Assembly: GCF_946404245.1 (NCBI RefSeq)
Contig: NZ_CAMJCX010000003.1
Coordinates: 1-64,000, forward strand
Origin: an uncultured Methanobrevibacter sp.
GTDB taxonomy: Archaea > Methanobacteriota > Methanobacteria > Methanobacteriales > Methanobacteriaceae
DNA length: 64,000 bases
Direction of reading: 5' to 3'
The position numbers and the translations under genes were made by a program. Positions 45,501-52,351 of the stretch are shown here, one piece after another (position 1 is the first letter of the stretch; each line of letters starts with the position of its first letter). The notes below the pieces were generated by a model. It searched no databases, was not told where the DNA came from, and saw only the letters and a list, made by a program, of their open reading frames with translations.

Positions 45501-45718
45501 TCAACTTCAACAGTATTGTTAAAATCTGTTGTTGGATTGATTAGCATTGTTGGTTGATCATCATATAAAGAATCATCTATAAGCACTGTTTCATCTAAAA
45601 CATTCTCATTTGCAATACTTGTTGTATTATCTTGAGTGTTAGCTGAAACCCCACCTATAGAGACAAGAGTAATTAATATCAATAAGAATATTAAATACTT
45701 TCTTTTATTGTTTATCAT
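39527..45718 (-). CDS. Giant adhesin-like surface protein (2063 aa)
   Basis: Signal peptide MINNKRKYLIFLLILITLV at the N-terminus; C-terminal membrane helix near residue 2040 (FVQAVILFAVIVIFGYGY) with a basic tail. In order: a jelly-roll-like CBM region (NPDFEDGLSGWD, about 98-230); a PKD domain (WDFGDENYSDNQNP, about 263); a right-handed beta helix (about 315-600); chitobiase-type Ig domains (FYTLDGSNP near 730 and 1370); a PQQ-like beta propeller (about 909-1260, IYIGGDDGYLYC); a second PKD (WDFGDGNYSLEQNP near 1283); a second beta helix (NITHNTLDGCFNG); and a glycine/asparagine linker (about 1925-1965). The GN linker and membrane helix suit anchoring across the pseudomurein wall. It probably binds cells or polysaccharides. 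Confidence 0.88.
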   Translation of the reverse strand: MINNKRKYLIFLLILITLVSIGGVSANTQDNTTSIANENVLDETVLIDDSLYDDQPTMLINPTTDFNNTVEVDDNSQLSSQEDSPNCLLDKGSDYVVNSPIVNPDFEDGLSGWDGYGVSITNFALNSKSGTKFISLSTNGYISQVINFDTIDSVSFWYMSNTKNATINIHVDDISLDNYTIQKTGLGKKKWEEVKLDLSNFTGYHTINITQSYGLGYIDYFNITYNNNIIANFTIGSYEISDGKIRINFTDLSQGLISEYLWDFGDENYSDNQNPTHTFKANSYIITLTVFNNDMESSYSFSLPVSVCKIQNKNIEFPSIQDAIDVAADGDIISIFSNYFTDNHFENLIIDKSVTLNFINASINPKNISKPTIKVINESQVIINNLLLGDCESISKTSDDSSLTIQKSNITNKNMILDEGNIFFENNIFVNSSLTVLQSNTSILKCNISNGGIIVNGGKSIINNNNFSSCDVAIKQNQGITNILNCNFSSCDVAYSQDGGNSKISNCNFSSCNVAIQQGNGELNVTRNLIEGNDIGIKSFGNADIHFNNIYRNNNFSLIADENVDYSNNWWGTNNPSYYSSLIIPNEYYDVYFVNESSSKMNPWLILNVTQHDLDVDKWIGGVTYYNLTIDLTHNNLGEDTSSLGHLGDRNCTFTFNDVDFDIFLEDGFKQLLFTWGYLTGDVSQMNIKLDNENYQLFIDTDNVAPIITYITPTTTFNDEMEVIIECDDSEAVIFYTLDGSNPCYSNTRLIYTQPFTIDNSITVHYTAIDKMGNRPMFCYGEHLFTDLVIERVYSGVFVECSSSGTVYYTVDGSIPYDRNNPNRIIYSHMFYVNEPTKFLFSSIFKYEIDGYPVPTIISIRTYTDFFSINYIKSNLSNLSENAIWSQYQGSNNNSGITDYCGPVTNLTKWNLDLISSGSAVIDKKGHIYIGGDDGYLYCLNNQGLVIWRYGTTSKIISTPTIGADGNIYFSNWMNSTVYCISPNGQLLWKCILGDYNTGSSIKIADDGSVYAITSSDISSSIYSLKNGSVVWNCSIPLISGSTPAIGLDGTIYLISESHEFVAVSPDGTLKFKQNLIKYYSTEDYLKESKVSVSIDEEGIIYVINQPNYRSNQGDIVNIFIRAYYPNGTVKWSSKNTQLFVSGTPTYYKGILYLSSEDKLVAVNASNGAILWSKKINSAFYSASSPLISGNEMIYLAHDNMVYAFDLTGQQLWNYTLTGKYGDPSCLSSPTLSNDGTLIVTTNQGIFAFNDVAAQFKWEHVNNTETTVQFTDLSVKGNNSYFWDFGDGNYSLEQNPVHVYNDSGKYRVVLIVEHDGVNLARNTTIEVVKYDLTPPSNVTVYIGDVVSEGGVFATSQNVSLYASDDAGSVTIYYTVDGSNPVNSSTRRLYYEPILIESNTVLKTVAVDESDNFGEVTSISFEIRDALNVNDLVNSTLIQKIQDLLDNAEEGSKFVFDYDVLYGANFTINKPLNIVTTNNTKLIGNGNQPVFTLGENASGTTINGFVIENDGILIKNSDDILIKNTVVNTANKTGVNIVSSSNIAIKDSYINGSCDGILINKSTNTTIDHSEVAESYNNGVWVLESSNTNIYNSKLDNNGKEWQISKAHQIWLVRSQNTNIINNTINYGFFGVHLSDVNQNLKMDYNTIYEGTGDAIILEGGYYGVNITHNTLDGCFNGINFNGYSERVNVEHNLIQKMHYHQGEPDDIYGGIGIMETYDFWNWPDTYGQYHNAIQVSCGASNFHDEVTIIDNVCILLEHRSWEARHTNTYIDSSCSGYGYNLMDGSSSLTGRGGATSYREGKVDLVVDRVGDSSFRLRLINRLDGHYLSEIPEFDVTFIAGGFSQTVKFKDSEAVATFDTSSAITTVVAKISTEIQKSVAFDIPITDGYSSSNKDKDSGYEAGEAINNPDPVIPSIADAIKELERRNSSGSGNGNGGGNGNGQGTGTGNGQGSGNGHGSSGHGGSNVNGREGEIEGDANNLLQTDSGNSPSVGVEAAAQGDSDSVEGGSQSGELSQDSPNAYEVSKVININENNWQFVQAVILFAVIVIFGYGYRRGKKDGDEI

Positions 45719-45774
45719 TCTCTATTTCTCCTTTTCACTTAACGAAATTGAAAAAAAGAAAAAATATCATGTTT

Positions 45775-45820
45775 TGGAGTACTTAGGACTCAAACCTAAA
45801 AATATTATTGGTGTACTCCA
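45775..45820 (-). promoter_or_regulatory. Nested hairpin in the leader of the 2063-aa adhesin gene
   Basis: TGGAGTAC (45775-45782) pairs with GTACTCCA (45813-45820). Inside, TTAGG (45783-45787) pairs with CCTAA (45795-45799). It lies 57-102 bases before the ATG, downstream of the previous gene's terminator, so it may be in the transcript leader. Confidence 0.4.
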
Positions 45821-45847
45821 TGAGACTATTAAAAAAATAAAAAAGAA

Positions 45848-45889
45848 AAAAAGAGAATGAAAAATCGTGTTTCAACTTATTCTCTTTTT
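45848..45889 (-). terminator. Terminator of the 1571-aa adhesin gene
   Basis: AAAAAGAGAAT (45848-45858) pairs with ATTCTCTTTTT (45879-45889). On the minus strand this begins immediately after the stop and is followed by TTTCTTTTTT. Confidence 0.65.
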
Positions 45890-48800
45890 TTATTTAATAG
45901 TTATTTTTCCTTTTTTAGTTATTGCTTTGTATGCTTTATCACCTGCGAATTTTACAGTGTAGGTGAAAGTACCTTTTTTAGTTAATTTGGTAACTTTTAT
46001 TGTTGCTACACCTTTGCTGTTGGTTTTAGCTGTGTAAGTTTTACCATTAACTTTTAAAGTAATCTTTTTACTTTTAAGTGCGGTGCTACCAGATTTTAAA
46101 GTGATTTTAACCTTTTTAGTTTTTACTTTAGCTTTGAAAGATTTTTTCGGAGCTGTAATCTTGGTAGCTTTTTTACTTACAACAACTTTACTTGTACCAA
46201 TGGATGATTTGTATGTGTCATCACCTGCAAAGGTTACTGTAGCATAGTATGTACCTGCACTTGCAAATTTAACTGCTATTTTAGCAACACCATCTTCTCC
46301 AGTTGTACCATTATAAACTACACCATTGATAATGACATTAACAGTTTTGTTTGCTAAAGCTGTGCCGTTAGCTTTGAGAGTTACCTGGATGTTTCCATTA
46401 GTTAATGCTTTAATATTTAAATTATTTGCAGCAACTGTTGTGGAAATCAAATCAGCAGATAAAGTATGGATTTGCTTTTGAGCATCTCCTAATTGAATAG
46501 TTAAGTTTTCTGCTTTTTGATTAGCATCTTCAAGATCCTCAGCCAACTTAGTAGCATTAGATTGAGTCTCATTCAATTGAGTAGTTAAATTCTCAACTTT
46601 CGCATTAGCCTCAGTAAGATTATTAAATAACTGAGTTGCATTAGCTTGAGTTTTATTCAATTGAGTAGTTAAATTATCAACTTTAGCATTAGCAGCATCA
46701 AGATCCTCAGCCAACTTAGTAGCATTAGATTGAGTCTCATTCAATTGAGTAGTTAAATTCTCAATTTTTTTATTAGCATCTGTTAGATTATTGAATAACT
46801 GAGTAGCATTTTCTTTAGCTTCTGCTAATTCTTCTTTTAGTTCAGTAATTGATTTATCTTCAACTTCAGATACTTTTATTTCTGCTGTTGTTGTAGTTTG
46901 TGTGAATTTCTCATCACCAATGTATTTGATGTTTGCTGTGTAGTTACCAGGTTTTAAACCAACAACATTAACAATTGCATTGGCCTTTTCAAGTTCGGCG
47001 AAATATTTATTTCCACCTACTTCAACTAAAACAATACCAGTTGCACCATCAATGTTAACTTCAACGATTGCAGTTTCATTTTCCCCAACAGCACATCCAG
47101 TTGCAGTGATTGTTGGAGTTCCTTTGGAAACAATTAACACTTGAGTTTTGTTAGCCGGATAATAAATGTCATCATTATCATAGGTCACTTCAACCACATG
47201 TTCACCAATACCCACATCATTTAATGGAATAATTGTAGTACCAGTTACTTGTGTTGTGTTTATTTTTTTAGTGTCTACAAAGATGTTTACTGTTCCTTGT
47301 GCATCGGTTGGTAATTGGATTGTGATGCTTGTTGTTTCGTTGGTTTTTGCAGATTCTGGAATAGTAATGTTGATATTTCCATCATATACAAAGTGGAAAT
47401 TCTCACTAGCAGTTGTACTGTTATAGTATGGGTATTCACTAATTCCTGCATAATCTGCAACAACAGTTACAGTTCCTTTCAAACCAGGAATTGTGATTTT
47501 ACCATCAACAGTTTTATCAGTAATTTGATCTCCAGTATTAACTGTGTAGGTCACATTTGCGTCTGAAATAAGGTTTCCATCAACATCTTTTAATGTAACG
47601 ATTACAACACCGTTTTCAACTGATTCAATGGTTAAGTTAGTGTTTATTATTTTTGCAACAATAGCTACATTATCTAATGTGTATTCTTCACCACGAATAG
47701 TGAATGATACTTCATCAGATGGTAATTTACCAGTTGTTAATGTAAACTCACCAATACTATCTTCAACATTTACATCACTAGCTTCACCTAATTCAGTTGA
47801 AACAGGTAAAGTGAATTTAGGCAATACTCCTAAACTGCTTGTATCATCGCCGTTACTGTTGGTTGTTAAATTAGCAATGATTGTGTGGTTTTGTGTTGTA
47901 TAGAATTGAGTTTCTTTGCTGTTGAGAGTTAATACTAACCATACTGGCTGTTCAGCATTTGGAGCATAAACATCAACATATCCATCAGGGACAGTTGTAC
48001 TAAATGTAGCTTGTAATACACCAAACCAATTATTGGAAGCATCAACAGTACCCACGTAAGCTAGGGCAACATTATTGTTATTGTAGATTACATTGAAGTT
48101 GATGTTTGAAGTACCATTAGTAACGTTTACACCTATGTTGTTGTCGGTGATTATGTTACTTGTAATGTTTGTTTCTCCTTCTGTTTGTGTGATTGCTACA
48201 TCGTTTCCTGATAAAACATTGTTGTTGATTTTGGATTTACCTCCATTGACTTTAATTCCACCATTAGCAATATTATTGTTAGCAATAACAGCATTAGCAT
48301 TCACGACAGTTATGTAACTGCCAGTGAAGTCATTGCCGTCAAGTGTAATATTACCTGTGTTTAAAGTGATGTTGGTATCTGCAATGTTGGATTCTGTGAT
48401 AGTTAATTTAGATGAATCATCAGTACTGAAACTATTAGCACCAGCAATATTATTTACAGTAACTTTTGCACCATTATTAACATTAATATTTCCATCTAAC
48501 TTATTTCCATTAAAGTTTAAAGTTAAATTTTTATCAATAGTTAAATCTTCAGTTAAATCATTTGGAATTTCAATAGTTGCACTATCAGTTGCGTTATTAA
48601 TTGCATCTTGGATGCCATCATACATTTTTCCATCAATTGTTGGGAAATTTAATGATAAAGTATATGTTTGATTAACAAAATTTTCCCCATTATAAACAGT
48701 TAAAGAAACATTATGATTTCCTGGTTTAAAAATATGGGTTGGATTTATAAGATTACTAGTAGTATTATCATCAAAACTCCATAATATTTTGTTAATTGAA

Positions 48801-50605
48801 CCAATTGCGGTATTTATAAAGTTAACTGTTACATTTTCTCCATCAACATTTGCATTATATGTGAAATCTGAAACTATTTCATTATTATAAACTACTGCAA
48901 AATCATCTAAATATAATCTTAAAGGAGTGAATTGACCACCAGTGGACAGTTCAAATAAATTAATACCCTGAATATCATGAGTATCAATTGTTACTTCTTG
49001 CCAACATGATTCATCAGCAGTAGGGACATTTTCAATAATATTTCCTCCAATTAATGTAGTAAGGTTGTAATTAAACCAATTTAAACTTGCATCTAAAGCA
49101 TAATATTTAAAAGTAACTTTATCAATATAATCAAAATTTAGGTATTGAGAAACCCAAAATCCATAATAATTACCTGACAAAAGTAATGCTCTAGTACCAT
49201 TAAATATAGATATTTGACCATCCGGACGTTTGCCGCCATGTGCAGCACCACCAGTTACATTCCAACCATACACATCAGCATAAGTATCTAACTTTCCTTG
49301 TTCAAAATCGGAGTTAATGAAAGGATTAATAATAAAATTAATATTGGAAAAATTAACTATATTATTGGAAGAAGAATAATTTTCATTTCCTGTGAAATTA
49401 ACTGAAACAGAAAAATTACCAGTTAAAGCACTGAAAATAATTTGACCATTAATATCAGTAGATTCATTAATAATTTCATTGTTATCAACCCTATAAGTTA
49501 TATTAACATTAGGAATAACTTTGTCATTTTCATCTTTTAGAGAAATAACAACAAAACCTGTATTAAGATAAGCTACTGAAATAGTTGTATTAACTGGACT
49601 AGTTTCTTCATCAGTAGGTTCATTAGTATTTACTGTAAAGTCATCTATTCTTAGTTGAACTTTTTCATTATTAACTAATTTAAATACATGCTCTCCAGTT
49701 AAAGAAGAAGTATCTACAGTAAATTGTTTCCAAACTCCATCACCAATACCTTCATCATCAGTAATAGTTTTTAAAACTACATCATCAGAAAGAATGTTAA
49801 AATTAACTTTATTTTGTGCAGAAGATGCCCAAAAACTAATACTATAAATAGAATCAAAATTCAAAGTTTGACTAATATATTTATTCGCTTTAGTAGCTTG
49901 CAAACCCTGAGAACCTGAATGAGCAGCAACTGAAGCAACAGTAAAATCACTATCCCAACCATCCTTACCATTCTCAAAACCAGGATTAACAATGACATTT
50001 ACTGTAAAGTCATCTATTCTTAGTTGAACTTTTTCATTATTAACTAATTTAAATACATGCTCTCCAGTTAAAGAAGAAGTATCTACAGTAAATTGTTTCC
50101 AAACTCCATCACCAATACCTTCATCATCAGTAATAGTTTTTAAAACTACATCATCAGAAAGAATGTTAAAATTAACTTTATTTTGTGCAGAAGATGCCCA
50201 AAAACTAATACTATAAATAGAATCAAAATTCAAAGTTTGACTAATATATTTATTCGCTTTAGTAGCTTGCAAACCCTGAGAACCTGAATGAGCAGCAACT
50301 GAAGCAACAGTAAAATCACTATCCCAACCATCCTTACCATTCTCAAAACCAGGATTAACAATACTGCCAGAATCATCGACTCCAATAGGTTCATCCGAAA
50401 CACTATTTAATTCAATATTTTCATCATTAATTAAATTATATTCCAAATCATCTTGCAAATAAGACTCTGTTAAAGTTAAATCATCAACATCACTTAAATT
50501 TGGATTATCTAAAATTGATTCATTATTTTCTGCTGCATAAGCAGAATTCATTATAATTAATAATAAAAAAATTAAAAAAAATAATGTTGAAATTTTAAGT
50601 TTCAT
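45890..50605 (-). CDS. Large adhesin-like surface protein with coiled-coil stalk (1571 aa)
   Basis: MKLKISTLFFLIFLLLIIMNS is the signal peptide (start at 50605; the ORF-track TTG is unlikely). Domains in order: two identical 123-residue jelly-roll units (NPGFENGKDGWDSDF, about 81-326), an Ig-like domain, a third divergent jelly roll (NSDFEQG), a PKD-like domain (ILWSFDDNTTSNLINP, near 600), a beta helix (about 650-850), several Ig-like domains, a coiled coil of four 28-residue repeats (about 1266-1378), then two C-terminal Ig-like domains rich in lysine (GKTYTAKTNSKGVATIKVTK). The last is the usual wall-attachment type of Methanobrevibacter adhesins; no membrane helix is present. Confidence 0.88.
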   Translation of the reverse strand: MKLKISTLFFLIFLLLIIMNSAYAAENNESILDNPNLSDVDDLTLTESYLQDDLEYNLINDENIELNSVSDEPIGVDDSGSIVNPGFENGKDGWDSDFTVASVAAHSGSQGLQATKANKYISQTLNFDSIYSISFWASSAQNKVNFNILSDDVVLKTITDDEGIGDGVWKQFTVDTSSLTGEHVFKLVNNEKVQLRIDDFTVNVIVNPGFENGKDGWDSDFTVASVAAHSGSQGLQATKANKYISQTLNFDSIYSISFWASSAQNKVNFNILSDDVVLKTITDDEGIGDGVWKQFTVDTSSLTGEHVFKLVNNEKVQLRIDDFTVNTNEPTDEETSPVNTTISVAYLNTGFVVISLKDENDKVIPNVNITYRVDNNEIINESTDINGQIIFSALTGNFSVSVNFTGNENYSSSNNIVNFSNINFIINPFINSDFEQGKLDTYADVYGWNVTGGAAHGGKRPDGQISIFNGTRALLLSGNYYGFWVSQYLNFDYIDKVTFKYYALDASLNWFNYNLTTLIGGNIIENVPTADESCWQEVTIDTHDIQGINLFELSTGGQFTPLRLYLDDFAVVYNNEIVSDFTYNANVDGENVTVNFINTAIGSINKILWSFDDNTTSNLINPTHIFKPGNHNVSLTVYNGENFVNQTYTLSLNFPTIDGKMYDGIQDAINNATDSATIEIPNDLTEDLTIDKNLTLNFNGNKLDGNINVNNGAKVTVNNIAGANSFSTDDSSKLTITESNIADTNITLNTGNITLDGNDFTGSYITVVNANAVIANNNIANGGIKVNGGKSKINNNVLSGNDVAITQTEGETNITSNIITDNNIGVNVTNGTSNINFNVIYNNNNVALAYVGTVDASNNWFGVLQATFSTTVPDGYVDVYAPNAEQPVWLVLTLNSKETQFYTTQNHTIIANLTTNSNGDDTSSLGVLPKFTLPVSTELGEASDVNVEDSIGEFTLTTGKLPSDEVSFTIRGEEYTLDNVAIVAKIINTNLTIESVENGVVIVTLKDVDGNLISDANVTYTVNTGDQITDKTVDGKITIPGLKGTVTVVADYAGISEYPYYNSTTASENFHFVYDGNINITIPESAKTNETTSITIQLPTDAQGTVNIFVDTKKINTTQVTGTTIIPLNDVGIGEHVVEVTYDNDDIYYPANKTQVLIVSKGTPTITATGCAVGENETAIVEVNIDGATGIVLVEVGGNKYFAELEKANAIVNVVGLKPGNYTANIKYIGDEKFTQTTTTAEIKVSEVEDKSITELKEELAEAKENATQLFNNLTDANKKIENLTTQLNETQSNATKLAEDLDAANAKVDNLTTQLNKTQANATQLFNNLTEANAKVENLTTQLNETQSNATKLAEDLEDANQKAENLTIQLGDAQKQIHTLSADLISTTVAANNLNIKALTNGNIQVTLKANGTALANKTVNVIINGVVYNGTTGEDGVAKIAVKFASAGTYYATVTFAGDDTYKSSIGTSKVVVSKKATKITAPKKSFKAKVKTKKVKITLKSGSTALKSKKITLKVNGKTYTAKTNSKGVATIKVTKLTKKGTFTYTVKFAGDKAYKAITKKGKITIK
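46475..46810 (-). repeat. Four 84-bp repeats encoding a glycosylated coiled coil
   Basis: Four in-frame 28-residue units alternate in A-B-A-B order: NATQLFNNLT..., NATKLAEDL..., NATQLFNNLT..., NATKLAEDL.... Each is four heptads long and ends ENLTTQLNETQ-like. The DNA of units one and three, and of two and four, is nearly the same (period 168 bp). N-x-T sequons occur at two to four positions per unit. Confidence 0.8.
49628..50362 (-). repeat. Perfect 369-bp in-frame tandem duplication
   Basis: The segments 49628-49993 and 49997-50362 read identically base by base over 366 bases, with a 369-base offset. They encode two identical jelly-roll units. Three non-matching bases lie between the copies. 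Confidence 0.92.
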
Positions 50606-50624
50606 TTGAATCAATTTAATTAGT

Positions 50625-51710
50625 TTAAGGATATCTAACTAATCCAGTGTTATTTATATCCTCTGTAATCTCATAATAAAATGCTGAACTTGTATAACCA
50701 TAAAATGTATTATTAATTAAGCTAATAATCGCATCATCATCAACATCAAAATTATTACCTGCTAAAATTGCAAAAGTAGTGTTTGAAGTAGAATTAACAG
50801 TATTATTTAACATTTTAAAACAGATAACATCAGGATGATTCATACTAATTCCAGTTGTTACATTAACAATTGTATTATAATTTAATTCCACATCTAATCT
50901 ACCATTAGTAGCTGCTTTTTTACCTGCAAATTCAATACCATAATCAGCACCAGAAATATTATTATTACATATTACACCTTTAAAGTTTCCTCCAAAGAAC
51001 ATTCCATATTGATTTCCAGATAAACTACCATCACATGAAATAATGTTACCAGTAATAGTTGATGGTTTAAAATTATTCCAGGTAGTATCATCCATTGTTA
51101 AAAAGTTTACTAATGAGATTCCGTCTCTGTTAAAATCATGAATATAATTATTGGTAATTGTTAAGTTTTCATGCACTTGGAAAATGTTTATTCCATCTCT
51201 TCCATTATACATGGTGTTGTTTGTTATTACCGCATCGTATACGTGGTGTCCATATACTGCTGCAGCACTAGAACAATTAATGTTAATTATAAAGTTTTTA
51301 ATGGTGAAATTTTGACAGTTTGTTACTACGAATATATCGTTTGTTCCATCACCAATTAATGTTGATCCATGACCATCTAATACCACATTATCTTGTACTG
51401 TATATGCAGCATTATAATAAGTTCCTTGTGCAAAGTTTACAATATGATTTGAACTATCTGTTGAAGCATCTGAAATCGCTTGATTTATATCTGCAACACT
51501 ATCACTATAAGTTACATCATGAAGAGCCCTTGTTGGTTCTACTACTTTTCCGCTGTCGTCAGTCTCATCTACTGATACATCATCTACTGTGATATCATCA
51601 GCAGGTACATCACTATCAGCTGTTATATTATCAGCAGCAGATACACTACCTACTGCGAAAATAGCGAGCACTAATAGTGCCATTAAAATAATTGATTTTT
51701 TACCTAACAT
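50625..51710 (-). CDS. Secreted beta-helix adhesin-like protein (361 aa)
   Basis: The start at MLGKKSIILMALLVLAIFAV (51710) follows GGTGAAACT; the ORF-track start is 11 codons upstream without a ribosome binding site. The signal peptide ends VSAAD. An acidic linker (DDITVDDVSVDETDD) leads to a right-handed parallel beta helix with repeated NNT/NNY-type turns (NFTIKNFIININCS, NLTITNNYIHDF, GVICNNNISGADYGIEF). The protein ends at LVRYP with neither membrane helix nor Ig-type attachment domain, unlike its neighbours. It lies 19 bases upstream of the 1571-aa adhesin gene, so it may be secreted or may be the truncated remnant of a longer adhesin. Confidence 0.82.
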   Translation of the reverse strand: MLGKKSIILMALLVLAIFAVGSVSAADNITADSDVPADDITVDDVSVDETDDSGKVVEPTRALHDVTYSDSVADINQAISDASTDSSNHIVNFAQGTYYNAAYTVQDNVVLDGHGSTLIGDGTNDIFVVTNCQNFTIKNFIININCSSAAAVYGHHVYDAVITNNTMYNGRDGINIFQVHENLTITNNYIHDFNRDGISLVNFLTMDDTTWNNFKPSTITGNIISCDGSLSGNQYGMFFGGNFKGVICNNNISGADYGIEFAGKKAATNGRLDVELNYNTIVNVTTGISMNHPDVICFKMLNNTVNSTSNTTFAILAGNNFDVDDDAIISLINNTFYGYTSSAFYYEITEDINNTGLVRYP

Positions 51711-52351
51711 AGTTTCACCTAGATTAACTATATTAAGAGGCAATATCAGATAAAATAAGTAGAGGTTTAATATAATTTGTTAATTTGTTTATTTCCGACT
51801 TAAATATGAATTAAATTTCATTTCGATTATTATTTAAGAAAGAAATTGGATAATGCCGTGAAACATTTGCAAATTAATATTTTTATATTAACCTCTTTTT
51901 TTATGCTTATCGATATTACATCTTTTTAATTATGATGTGCATTCTGGTACACATCAATTATTATATTTTTAAAATTTTATATTTATAATATTCGCTTTAA
52001 ATTTTAATCTGACAACTCAAAATTCGCCATATCCTAAATGAACACATCGGGGGGGGCGTTTGTAAAATGGTTAAATGATTGTTTTAATCACGAAATAAAT
52101 GAATATCATTTTAAATCATGAGATAAAATTGAACACTTCAATATTAAAAATCATCATTATAATTAAAAATTCATTTAAAAATCAATAATGCGAACTATAA
52201 CGGTTAATAACAATATTTATATTGAACATTTAAATAAACTATTAACGTAGACAATTTTTATTAGGTCACCTCGATTTAATGATGATAATTGTCTTAAATT
52301 TGCTTATCGATATTATAATCTCATAATAATATTTTTTGGAGATTATTTAAA
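51711..52351. promoter_or_regulatory. Divergent adhesin control region with G8 tract and direct repeat
   Basis: This 640-bp spacer feeds adhesin genes on both sides. It contains a hairpin TGATGTG/CACATCA around 51935-51956, a G8 run at 52049-52056 in otherwise AT-rich DNA, and the 15-base sequence TGCTTATCGATATTA twice (51904-51918 and 52301-52315), the second about 37 bases before the plus-strand gene. GGAGATTATTT is that gene's ribosome binding site. No ORF was seen. Confidence 0.5.

Noticed and set aside
46475-46810. CRISPR-like array from regularly spaced repeats
   Set aside because: The repeats are in frame inside a coding region, with protein-level periodicity and no unique spacers.
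51320-51592. 90-aa plus-strand ORF
   Set aside because: Its low-complexity leucine/histidine composition reflects the antisense of an adhesin gene.
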